Assembly (NCBI GenBank): GCA_945870115.1
Contig: CAMBRH010000182.1
Coordinates: forward strand, 1-7,074
DNA length: 7,074 nucleotides
Direction of reading: 5' to 3'
Source: Chitinophaga pinensis
GTDB taxonomy: Bacteria; Bacteroidota; Bacteroidia; Flavobacteriales_D; Crocinitomicaceae
Made by a program: the position numbers and the translations under genes. The notes under the pieces were generated by a model. That model was not told the origin of the DNA. It ran no database searches and saw only the letters and a list, made by a program, of their open reading frames with translations. Positions 1 through 6,502 of the stretch are shown here, piece after piece. Position 1 is the stretch's first letter. The number at the start of each line of letters is the position of its first letter.

Positions 1-3000
1 AAGGCAGATCAAAGCTTTCAAATTGGTGATGAAAGTGAGCCTCTAAAACCATACCTAGATATTGAGACAATTATTCAAATTGCAAAGAATAATGAGGTTG
101 ATGCCATCCATCCTGGATATGGATTTTTATCAGAAAATGTCAATTTTGCTAAAAGATGTAAGGAAGAAGGAATTATTTTTGTTGGCCCATCAGCCGAAGC
201 AATGGAACAATTAGGAGATAAAGTTGCTGCCAAAATAGTTGCAAAGGCTGTAAATGTTCCACTTATTCCTGATAGTGATATTAAATTGACCACGCTTTCA
301 GAAGCTGAGACAGAGGCCTTTCGTATTGGATACCCCGTAATGTTAAAAGCTTCCGCAGGTGGAGGTGGAAGAGGAATGCGTGTAGTTCAAAATGAGCTCG
401 AATTAAAAAATTTATTTTATGACGCAAAAAATGAAGCTTTAAAAGCTTTTGGGGACGATACGGTTTTCATTGAAAAGTATATCGAAAATCCAAAGCACAT
501 TGAAGTACAAATTTTGGGCGATAATCACGGGAATATCGTTCATCTTTTTGAAAGAGACTGTTCTGTTCAACGAAGATTTCAAAAAGTAATCGAAATTGCA
601 CCTTCTATATTACAGCAAGAAACCAAAGATAAATTATATCATTATGCGATACAAATTGCTAAATATGTAAACTATAGCAATGCAGGTACAGTAGAGTTTT
701 TAGTAGATTCAAATGAAAACATTTATTTTATTGAGGTAAATCCACGTATTCAAGTTGAACATACGATTACGGAAGAAATTACAGGCATAGATTTAGTTCG
801 ATCTCAAATCATAATTGCGGCAGGACACCCTTTATCACATAGTCAAATTTTTATTAATTCTCAGGAAGACTTGAAATGCAATGGTTGGGCGATTCAATGT
901 AGAATTACAACTGAAGATCCTGAAAATGATTTTAAGCCTGATTTTGGAACCATTGTCGCTTACAGAAATGCGGGAGGATATGGAATTCGACTTGATGAAG
1001 GAAGCAGTTATTCTGGTGTGAGAATTTCCCCATTTTTTGATTCGATGCTGGTAAAAGTGTCGGCAAGCGGCAGAACTTTAAAAGGAGCATCTCAGCGCTT
1101 AAAAAGAACCTTACAAGAATTTAGAATAAGAGGTGTAAAAACAAATATTCCATTCTTAATCAACGTAATGGGGAACGAAACTTTTCAACTTGGAAAAGCG
1201 AATGTGGGTTTTATTCCTTCAAATCCTTCTCTGTTAACTCCAGCCTATGGTTTTGATAAAGATAGAGGTACAAAATTATTAAAGTATTTGGCAGAATTAA
1301 AAGTGAATGGCCATCCAGATATAAAAGATTATAATCCAAATAAAATATTCAGAAAACCAATTGTACCACAAATTGATGCGAGTTTGCCTTTCCCAAAAGG
1401 AACGAAGGATTTATTGAACGAACTTGGTAGAGATAAATTCATTAAATATATCAAAGAGGAAAAGAAAATATTTTACACGGATACTACACTTCGTGATGCT
1501 CATCAATCTTTGTTTGCGACGCGACTTAGAAATTATGATATCTTAAAAATTACAGAAGGAATGGCTAGAAATTTTCCAGAACTTTTTTCTTTAGAAGTTT
1601 GGGGAGGTGCTACATTTGATGTAACGATGAGGTTCTTGCATGAAGATCCGTGGGAAAGATTAAGAAAAATTAGAAAAGCCGCTCCAAATGTATTGCTCCA
1701 AATGTTATTTAGAGGAAGTAATGCTGTTGGATACGCAGCTTATCCTGACAATGTTTTAGAGCAATTTATTATTAAAAGTGCCGAAAATGGAATTGATGTT
1801 TTTAGAATTTTTGATTCATTAAATTGGATTGAAGGGATGAAACACAGCATTAAAATAGTATCTGAAAAAACAAATGCTCTAGCAGAAGCTTGTATTTGTT
1901 ACACAGGTGACATTTTAAATGAAAAAAGACAAAAATTTTCTTTACAGTATTATGTTAATTTAGCAATCGAACTTGAAAAAGCGGGAGCTCATATCTTGGC
2001 AATTAAAGACATGGCAGGCCTGCTAAAACCGTATGCAGCACAAATTCTAATTACGGAATTAAAAAAGCATATTTCTATCCCAATTCACTTGCATACACAT
2101 GATACTTCCTCCATACAATCTACGACTTATTTAAAAGCCATAGAAGCTGGAGTGGATGTAATTGACGTTGCACTTGCGTCAATGAGTGGACTGACATCAC
2201 AACCAAATTTTAATTCGATTGTTGCAACTTTTCAAGGGCATGAAAGAGAAAATTCAATAAACCTTCAAAAACTAAACGAATATTCAAATTATTTTGAGAT
2301 TGTTAGAGAATATTATTACCCTTTTGAAAGTGAGTTGAAAGCTGGTACAGCAGAGGTTTATGATCATGAAATTCCCGGTGGACAATATTCCAACCTACTT
2401 CCGCAAGCAAGAGGTTTAGGCTTAGAAGATAAATTTGAACAAATCAAAGAAAATTATGTTCATGTAAATGAATTATTTGGCGATATTGTAAAAGTTACTC
2501 CCTCTTCAAAAGTTGTAGGCGATATGGCACTTTTTATGACTTCAAACAATTTAACTGTTGAAGATATCTATCAAAAGGGAAATGAACTATCTTTTCCTGA
2601 TTCTGTAAAACAACTTTTTAAAGGAGATCTAGGTCAACCTTATCAAGGATTTCCAAAAGAACTACAAAAAATTATTCTAAAAAACGAAATCCCTTATACC
2701 GAAAGACCAAATGCACACTTAAAAGCAATCGATTTTGAAAAAGAATTGACTGATTTAAGAATAAAATTTGATGATTCTTTAACAGTTGAAGACCTTTTAT
2801 CATACATTATGTTCCCAAAAGTTTTTGAAGAATTTTACACCTTTAAAAAACACTTTGGAGACGTTGAAAATTTACCAACACCAGCATTCTACTTTCCACT
2901 TAAGGCAAATGAAGAAATATTAGTAAACATTGAAAATGGCAAAAATCTACTTATTCGTTTCAGATACATGGGGGAAGCCAATGAAGATGGAATGAGAGAA

Positions 3001-3306
3001 GTATTTTTTCAGATAAATGGACAGACTCGAAATTTGCTAATAAAGGATATGTCGGTTAAAGTTCAAAAAAACAGTAACGTTAAAGCGATTGGAGAAAAGC
3101 AAATAGGAGCACCTCTTCAAGGTAAACTTGTTCAGTTTTTTGTAAAAGAAGGTGATGAGGTTAAAAAAGGAGAACCCCTGTTCGTTATTGAAGCAATGAA
3201 AATGGAAACAACTGTTAATTCAGCTCTTTCAGGAGTTATTGATCAATTGATTTTAAAAGAAAATAGCATGACAGAGCAGGACGATTGTGTATTGATTTTT
3301 AAATAG
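1..3306 (+). CDS. pyc: Pyruvate carboxylase, 5'-truncated by the window edge
   Basis: Makes oxaloacetate from pyruvate, bicarbonate and ATP using covalently bound biotin; a cytoplasmic anaplerotic enzyme. The frame is open from base 1 and gives 1101 residues. About 50 N-terminal residues are missing compared with the usual ~1150, so the start lies upstream; the ATG at 202 is internal Met68. Numbering below is for the visible part. Biotin carboxylase domain, about 1-400: HPGYGFLSEN at 37-46, ATP-binding Lys116 and a glycine-rich loop at 120-125, Lys195 of the RRFQKV motif, and the E245/N247/R249/E253 catalytic cluster. Carboxyltransferase domain, from about 490: TLRDAHQS with metal ligand Asp499, Arg571, carboxylated Lys669 in IKDMAGL, zinc ligands His698 and His700, and catalytic Thr833 in VTPSSK. 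The biotinyl domain, about 1034-1101, carries EAMKMET with biotinylated Lys1067, 34 residues from the end. Assignments rest on motif matching to known pyruvate carboxylases. The reading frame is undamaged. Confidence 0.97.
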   Translation, partial: KADQSFQIGDESEPLKPYLDIETIIQIAKNNEVDAIHPGYGFLSENVNFAKRCKEEGIIFVGPSAEAMEQLGDKVAAKIVAKAVNVPLIPDSDIKLTTLSEAETEAFRIGYPVMLKASAGGGGRGMRVVQNELELKNLFYDAKNEALKAFGDDTVFIEKYIENPKHIEVQILGDNHGNIVHLFERDCSVQRRFQKVIEIAPSILQQETKDKLYHYAIQIAKYVNYSNAGTVEFLVDSNENIYFIEVNPRIQVEHTITEEITGIDLVRSQIIIAAGHPLSHSQIFINSQEDLKCNGWAIQCRITTEDPENDFKPDFGTIVAYRNAGGYGIRLDEGSSYSGVRISPFFDSMLVKVSASGRTLKGASQRLKRTLQEFRIRGVKTNIPFLINVMGNETFQLGKANVGFIPSNPSLLTPAYGFDKDRGTKLLKYLAELKVNGHPDIKDYNPNKIFRKPIVPQIDASLPFPKGTKDLLNELGRDKFIKYIKEEKKIFYTDTTLRDAHQSLFATRLRNYDILKITEGMARNFPELFSLEVWGGATFDVTMRFLHEDPWERLRKIRKAAPNVLLQMLFRGSNAVGYAAYPDNVLEQFIIKSAENGIDVFRIFDSLNWIEGMKHSIKIVSEKTNALAEACICYTGDILNEKRQKFSLQYYVNLAIELEKAGAHILAIKDMAGLLKPYAAQILITELKKHISIPIHLHTHDTSSIQSTTYLKAIEAGVDVIDVALASMSGLTSQPNFNSIVATFQGHERENSINLQKLNEYSNYFEIVREYYYPFESELKAGTAEVYDHEIPGGQYSNLLPQARGLGLEDKFEQIKENYVHVNELFGDIVKVTPSSKVVGDMALFMTSNNLTVEDIYQKGNELSFPDSVKQLFKGDLGQPYQGFPKELQKIILKNEIPYTERPNAHLKAIDFEKELTDLRIKFDDSLTVEDLLSYIMFPKVFEEFYTFKKHFGDVENLPTPAFYFPLKANEEILVNIENGKNLLIRFRYMGEANEDGMREVFFQINGQTRNLLIKDMSVKVQKNSNVKAIGEKQIGAPLQGKLVQFFVKEGDEVKKGEPLFVIEAMKMETTVNSALSGVIDQLILKENSMTEQDDCVLIFK

Positions 3307-3423
3307 ATAGTTAGGACAATTTTATTTATCGAATTAATTTCAACTGATATATAAATTTAAATTTTAGAGAATAAACAATAATAAGTATTTGAATAATAGA
3401 TTTTTAAGTTCAATTTGATGAGA

Positions 3424-3475
3424 TTTTGTCCCTATAGTTAATACTAGTGGTTAAAATAAATACACACACAAATTC
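3424..3475 (+). repeat. Dispersed regulatory-type element, copy A
   Basis: This 52-nt stretch aligns without gaps to 6319-6370, with 43 of 52 positions identical. It has two conserved blocks. The 5' block is TTGTC[C/T]CT[A/G]TAGTTA. The 29-nt core at 3447-3475 contains GGTTAAAATAAATACACAC and ends in CAAATTC; it differs from copy B only at 3468. The bases between the blocks vary. Both copies precede a plus-strand gene and are followed by a TAnnTTTR box at nearly equal distance. Function is inferred only: an upstream activator site or a leader RNA. It encodes no evident protein and has no recombinase nearby. Confidence 0.8.
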
Positions 3476-3483
3476 ACTAGTGT
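3441..3483 (+). promoter_or_regulatory. Inner hairpin / inverted repeat of copy A
   Basis: ACTAGTG at 3443-3449 pairs with CACTAGT at 3475-3481. A G-U pair (3442/3482) and an A-U pair (3441/3483) extend the stem to nine pairs, closing a 25-nt loop made of the conserved core. Because ACTAGT is itself a palindrome, the same bases also form a direct repeat of ACTAGTG with a 33-bp offset, about three helical turns. It may therefore work as an RNA hairpin or as two protein-binding half-sites on DNA. Confidence 0.6.
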
Positions 3484-3512
3484 ACATATAAAAGCAATCA
3501 AATTATTGCCTT

Positions 3513-3520
3513 TAAATTTG
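3513..3520 (+). promoter_or_regulatory. Putative -7 promoter box for the TPR-like gene
   Basis: TAAATTTG fits the Bacteroidota -7 consensus TAnnTTTG exactly. No TTG-type -33 box lies at the expected spacing (about 3490), so if this is a promoter it is weak or needs an activator. It would start transcription around 3527, giving a leader of about 60 nt before the ATG at 3588. Support comes from copy B, which has a similar box (TACATTTA, 6408-6415) at a matching distance from its core. Confidence 0.45.
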
Positions 3521-3587
3521 CACTGAAACAATAGGGACAAAAGTTCTTTTTATAAAAAATAAAAAAACATTTTAAGCTAGAAAAGAA

Positions 3588-4949
3588 ATGATTGGTAACA
3601 AACTACATAATTTAATTAATGAATTAAGTGTATCGCAAACAAAAATATTAATTCACAGGTGTTCAATTAGCCTTGATAAAAGAATGCCCATTTTAAAAAC
3701 ATTTATTCTAGAAGAGGAAAAAACCATAGAAAGTTTAAATAGATTTTTAGAAATTGAAGTAGAAAAAACATGGCCGAATTCTAACAAAAAAGAAAAAGAA
3801 TTAAAAGAAAGAAGACTTTCTAGTTATTATTCGGAGCAAATAGAAAAGATAATTTTAGAAACCTTTTTAGATAAAAATTCGAGTATTAAAAACCTATTAT
3901 TAGCTGAAGCTATTGAAAAAAACGGGAATTTAAATATCATTAATCATTACTATGATAAAGCTTACTTTAAAGCATTAGAAGAAGAAGATTTTTATTTTCA
4001 ACTTCTAAGTTTAAAAGGTAAAATTAGGATGCATTATGCTTCTCAAAATGAAAAAGAGCTTGAGAAAGCACTTTTATTAAATGAGGAACTGTTGAAGGTC
4101 TTAAGGCATACAAACAATGATAAAATAACGGAATACTATTACAATGTTTCAAACATTTTCCTAGAAAAAAACTCTCTAGTTCGTGACCTAAAGGAGAAAT
4201 ATGAAACGGAAATTAAAAATCTTTTAAAATCAATTGATTACCCTTTAAATCAAGTTTCTTTATACGTTTCATTAGCGAAATTAAATTTTGACAATGAACA
4301 ATTAGATGGATATTTTGAAAAAGCCAAGGAAATATTGCATTCCGTTAAAAATAAAAATAAAGATTATTTCGATTTAGAGCGTAAAATTCGCTTTTTAGAA
4401 TTGAGATTAAACTTTTTCAGTGGAAAAGATTTAAATTATTTGTTGGAGATTACTGAGGACATAATGAAGGATTCTAAAGCCTTTTCAATAATTAACAACA
4501 ATACCTTGTTTTATAAAATATTGTTTCTTATTTTAAATGATCAAATTGATGAAGCGAATGAAATTTTAAATGAAACGCACAATTATTTTAAAGCGAATGG
4601 CAAAATTTTAGAAGAATTCCTTCAAGCATTGATTTATGAAAAAACAGGGGAATACAAGAAGGCAATGCAGCTTTTACAGCCATTGATGTATACAACAAAT
4701 TACTTTTTTGCAATTTTCTCTAGGTTGTTGGTGATTAAAATTCATCAATTAAAAGCAAATAATGTATTGACAAAATCGATTATTGATTCCACTGCTAGAC
4801 TTGTGAAAATAAACAGTGGAAATCCTCTTGGTAAAGAAGCTAATGAATTTGTTTTGAAATATTTCAAAAAATATCCGAAACTAGATGAAAAAATAAATGT
4901 AGGACAAATACATAATTTCACAGAATTGCACCGCTATATTTTGAGTTAA
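3588..4949 (+). CDS. TPR-like alpha-helical protein of unknown function
   Basis: Encodes 453 residues. I do not recognise a named family. There is no signal peptide or membrane segment, so it is probably cytoplasmic. The protein is rich in Lys, Glu, Leu, Asn and Ile, and reads as consecutive amphipathic helices with regularly spaced aromatic and Ala residues, as in TPR or related alpha-solenoid scaffolds. The best TPR-like unit is about 345-373 (LQALIYEKTGEYKKAMQLL, with the Gly-x-Tyr and Ala positions of the consensus). Weaker units lie near 117-170, 222-251 and 303-334. The N-terminal 60 residues are a separate helical region. The start is secure: it is the only ATG after an in-frame TAA at 3573, preceded by a purine-rich AGAAAAGAA rather than a strong Shine-Dalgarno. 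It lies downstream of element copy A and 57 bp before the membrane LuxR regulator, which suggests a protein-interaction role in signalling; that is inference only. Confidence 0.85.
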   Translation: MIGNKLHNLINELSVSQTKILIHRCSISLDKRMPILKTFILEEEKTIESLNRFLEIEVEKTWPNSNKKEKELKERRLSSYYSEQIEKIILETFLDKNSSIKNLLLAEAIEKNGNLNIINHYYDKAYFKALEEEDFYFQLLSLKGKIRMHYASQNEKELEKALLLNEELLKVLRHTNNDKITEYYYNVSNIFLEKNSLVRDLKEKYETEIKNLLKSIDYPLNQVSLYVSLAKLNFDNEQLDGYFEKAKEILHSVKNKNKDYFDLERKIRFLELRLNFFSGKDLNYLLEITEDIMKDSKAFSIINNNTLFYKILFLILNDQIDEANEILNETHNYFKANGKILEEFLQALIYEKTGEYKKAMQLLQPLMYTTNYFFAIFSRLLVIKIHQLKANNVLTKSIIDSTARLVKINSGNPLGKEANEFVLKYFKKYPKLDEKINVGQIHNFTELHRYILS

Positions 4950-4953
4950 ACAT

Positions 4954-4983
4954 TTTGTTCCTAGCGATTTTTGAATATATTTG
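4954..4983 (+). promoter_or_regulatory. Bacteroidota-type promoter of the LuxR-family regulator gene
   Basis: TTTG at 4954-4957 (-33) is followed after 18 bp by TATATTTG at 4976-4983, which matches the -7 consensus TAnnTTTG perfectly. Transcription would begin near 4990, leaving a leader of only about 17 nt before the ATG at 5007. The regulator can thus be transcribed independently of the upstream gene, although read-through is possible because no terminator is visible in the 57-bp gap. Confidence 0.7.
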
Positions 4984-5006
4984 CATAATAATTAGAGCAA
5001 ATTTTC

Positions 5007-6101
5007 ATGATCAATATTGAATTAGTAGAACTATCAAAAATCGAAGTACTTAGGTTAATTCATTTATTTACGTGTCTTTTTGGCGGTATCTTTTTGGTGC
5101 TTATTTGGTATAGAGCAAAAAAAATTGCGGATAATTTAAAGCAAGATTTAGGGTTGATTTTTATTGCTTGTGCTCTTTTTTTATGGGTTGCAATGGATTT
5201 ATACCGCTTTTTAGGTTTTATGAAGCCAGGTTATGTTTCTTTGGTAATAAAAACTTTTTCGGCATATAACAACGCTTTCTTTCTAGCATCTCTTCCTTTC
5301 TTTTCCTATTCATTTGAATCGATTAAGGTTAAATTTCCACTTTTTAACAACAAAATGAAATGGGCATTATTTGTTTTACTTACAAATATTGGCTTTGTCT
5401 TTTTTTATTCCATATTTTGGGGAGAAAAACAAGAAACAAGTTTAGTTGTAAATTATTTTGATTTTGTTTATTCAACTATTACTTATGTGTTTTTGGGCTA
5501 TGCAATTGTACAATCTTTTTATAAGAGAGCTCATTATCGACATTCATTTTTTTATATTTCTTTGTTGCTAACATTTCTTTTGTTAATCACTCAAATAGGT
5601 TTTGCTCCATTTATTAAAATGGCAAATTATGATTTACTTAGTGTGATTGCTTTTATTTCTCAATGTTTACTCATCTTTATTTTCATATTTTTAGGTCAAG
5701 CATGGATTATTGATTACAATAATGAAACAAATCAACAAAAAAACAAAGGGTTAGAAGAAAAATTAAATGAAATTGAGATTCTAAATACTTCCTATAAATC
5801 AGAATTAGATAAAATCAAATTAGATTTTAATACTCTTACTGAAAAAACACATTCTTTGGAATTTAATTTGTTAGAAAAAGAGACAACAATTAAAACTGCT
5901 CAACACATCAAGGAATTATCTGAAAGAGAACTTGAAGTTTTAAGTATAATTGATAAAAGTTATTCTGAAATTGGAAATCTTTTACATATTGCTAGAGAAA
6001 CGGTTATTTCTCATAAAAAGAATATCGAAAGTAAACTCGGTATTAGTAATAAAATCCAATTAATTGAGTATGCTGAAAAGATTGGAATTCTTAAAAAATA
6101 A
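5007..6101 (+). CDS. Seven-transmembrane LuxR/GerE-family transcriptional regulator
   Basis: Encodes 364 residues that join a membrane sensor directly to a DNA-binding domain. Seven hydrophobic segments lie at about 14-35, 48-69, 84-104, 118-138, 150-171, 180-202 and 210-235. Basic loops (RAKK at 36-39, the KVK/NNKMK stretch at 107-118, YKRAHYRH at 172-179) fit the positive-inside rule, with the N-terminus outside and the C-terminus in the cytoplasm. Residues about 240-300 form a Lys/Glu/Leu-rich coiled coil, probably for dimerisation. Residues 302-364 are a LuxR/GerE helix-turn-helix: LSERELEVL at 304-312, then SEIGNLLHIARETVISH at 320-336 with the recognition helix, and KLGIS at 343-347. 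There is no response-regulator receiver domain and no kinase domain, so the ligand or membrane signal is presumably passed through the coiled coil. The layout resembles membrane-anchored one-component regulators and the 7TM class of bacterial signalling proteins. The ligand is unknown. The start follows a close promoter with a short leader. Confidence 0.88.
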   Translation: MINIELVELSKIEVLRLIHLFTCLFGGIFLVLIWYRAKKIADNLKQDLGLIFIACALFLWVAMDLYRFLGFMKPGYVSLVIKTFSAYNNAFFLASLPFFSYSFESIKVKFPLFNNKMKWALFVLLTNIGFVFFYSIFWGEKQETSLVVNYFDFVYSTITYVFLGYAIVQSFYKRAHYRHSFFYISLLLTFLLLITQIGFAPFIKMANYDLLSVIAFISQCLLIFIFIFLGQAWIIDYNNETNQQKNKGLEEKLNEIEILNTSYKSELDKIKLDFNTLTEKTHSLEFNLLEKETTIKTAQHIKELSERELEVLSIIDKSYSEIGNLLHIARETVISHKKNIESKLGISNKIQLIEYAEKIGILKK

Positions 6102-6120
6102 TGAAATATTTATTTCATTA
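6099..6120 (+). terminator. A/T-rich stem-loop overlapping the regulator's stop codon
   Basis: TAATGAAAT (6099-6107) and ATTTCATTA (6112-6120) form a perfect 9-bp stem with a 4-nt loop. The stem includes the TAA stop codon. It has only one G-C pair and is not followed by a T-run, so it is a weak candidate terminator or a 3'-end stabilising structure rather than a classic intrinsic terminator. Confidence 0.4.
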
Positions 6121-6318
6121 GAATTCAAGTAATTTACTTCTTCAACTCCAAAAAAACTCTTCTCCATATTTTCAATTAGCACATTGGAATTCTCTATTTT
6201 ATTTGAAATATTTTAATAATTGTTTTTTTTTTAAATATTTCACATTTTTTCCTAAATTTTTTGAAATTTTTCTGTTTAAATAATTACTATTCAATTGATT
6301 AGTTCTTTTTTTTGTAAA

Positions 6319-6370
6319 TATTGTCTCTGTAGTTACCTATGGTGGTTAAAATAAATACACACTCAAATTC
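6319..6370 (+). repeat. Dispersed regulatory-type element, copy B
   Basis: This is the counterpart of 3424-3475, at a constant offset of 2895 bp and with 43 of 52 positions identical. The 29-nt core at 6342-6370 differs from copy A only by T for A at 6363. The 5' block reads TTGTCTCTGTAGTTA. The bases just before the core (6336-6341) differ from copy A at five of six positions. It sits 132 bp upstream of the secreted-protein gene, against 112 bp between copy A and the TPR-like gene. Confidence 0.8.
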
Positions 6371-6376
6371 CCCATG
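6338..6376 (+). promoter_or_regulatory. Inner hairpin of copy B
   Basis: TATGG (6338-6342) and GG (6344-6345) pair with CCCCATG (6370-6376), with T6343 bulged and one G-U pair. The loop of 24 nt is the conserved core. Different bases from copy A make a stem in the same place. A competing pairing exists between GGTTAAA (6344-6350) and TTTAACC (6390-6396), so the fold is uncertain. Confidence 0.45.
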
Positions 6377-6407
6377 TGTATAATAATAATTTAACCTCTA
6401 CATAACA

Positions 6408-6415
6408 TACATTTA
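6408..6415 (+). promoter_or_regulatory. Putative -7 promoter box for the secreted-protein gene
   Basis: TACATTTA matches seven of the eight positions of TAnnTTTG, with A for the final G. It begins 27 nt after the conserved GTGTA that ends copy B; in copy A the equivalent gap is 28 nt. No -33 TTG is present at the usual spacing. If used, transcription would start near 6422 and leave a leader of about 80 nt. Confidence 0.35.
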
Positions 6416-6502
6416 CAAAAGAAATCGTAACAAATCGATTTAGTAATGCTAAAAGCGAATCATAATTATAAAACTCAAGAAATTAATTTAATTTATTTTA
6501 TT

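Larger units (their letters stand above)
3424..3542. repeat. Long-range inverted repeat enclosing copy A
   Basis: TTTTGTCCCTAT at 3424-3435 is the exact reverse complement of ATAGGGACAAAA at 3531-3542. After one mismatch, GTT (3437-3439) pairs with AAC (3527-3529), so 15 of 16 positions are complementary. The arms enclose the conserved core, the inner inverted repeat and the putative -7 box, giving a 119-bp unit. A perfect 12-bp match containing GTCCC is unlikely to be chance in DNA this A/T-rich. It could be the basal stem of an RNA, paired operators, or recombination sites; the sequence alone does not decide. Confidence 0.75.
6102..6502. other. Intergenic region of 401 bp with T-tracts and element copy B
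   Basis: No convincing gene is present on either strand. The first part has the stem-loop at the regulator stop, then unremarkable A/T-rich sequence. From about 6223 to 6313 there are T-tracts at 6223-6232, 6245-6250, 6257-6262, 6267-6271 and 6306-6313. Several are roughly 10-12 or 20 bp apart, so this DNA may be intrinsically curved. Element copy B follows at 6319-6370, then a putative -7 box at 6408-6415 and about 90 bp of A/T-rich leader to the ATG at 6503. Confidence 0.7.

Noticed and set aside
202..204. ATG as the start of pyruvate carboxylase
   Set aside because: The same frame is open upstream to base 1 and encodes conserved biotin carboxylase sequence including HPGYGFLSEN, so this Met is internal.
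75..293. Minus-strand open frame of 72 codons
   Set aside because: It lies wholly antisense to the conserved biotin carboxylase domain of pyc and looks like a shadow frame.
3307..3423. Terminator or small gene directly after pyc
   Set aside because: I see only A/T-rich sequence with short palindromes such as AAATTTAAATTT, no stable G-C stem, and no open frame of useful length.
3494..3509. GCAAT/ATTGC hairpin as a transcription terminator for pyc
   Set aside because: The stem is only 5 bp, is followed by no T-run, lies about 190 bp after the stop and has no counterpart in copy B.
3424..6370. The repeated element as a CRISPR array or insertion sequence
   Set aside because: There are only two copies about 2.9 kb apart with no regular spacers, no cas genes, no transposase and no clear target duplications.
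6306..6424. Outer inverted repeat of copy B as the equivalent of the copy A 119-bp repeat
   Set aside because: Both span 119 nt, but the arms do not align between copies (they are shifted about 13 nt) and the copy B arms are mostly T-run against A-run, so the match in length is probably coincidence.
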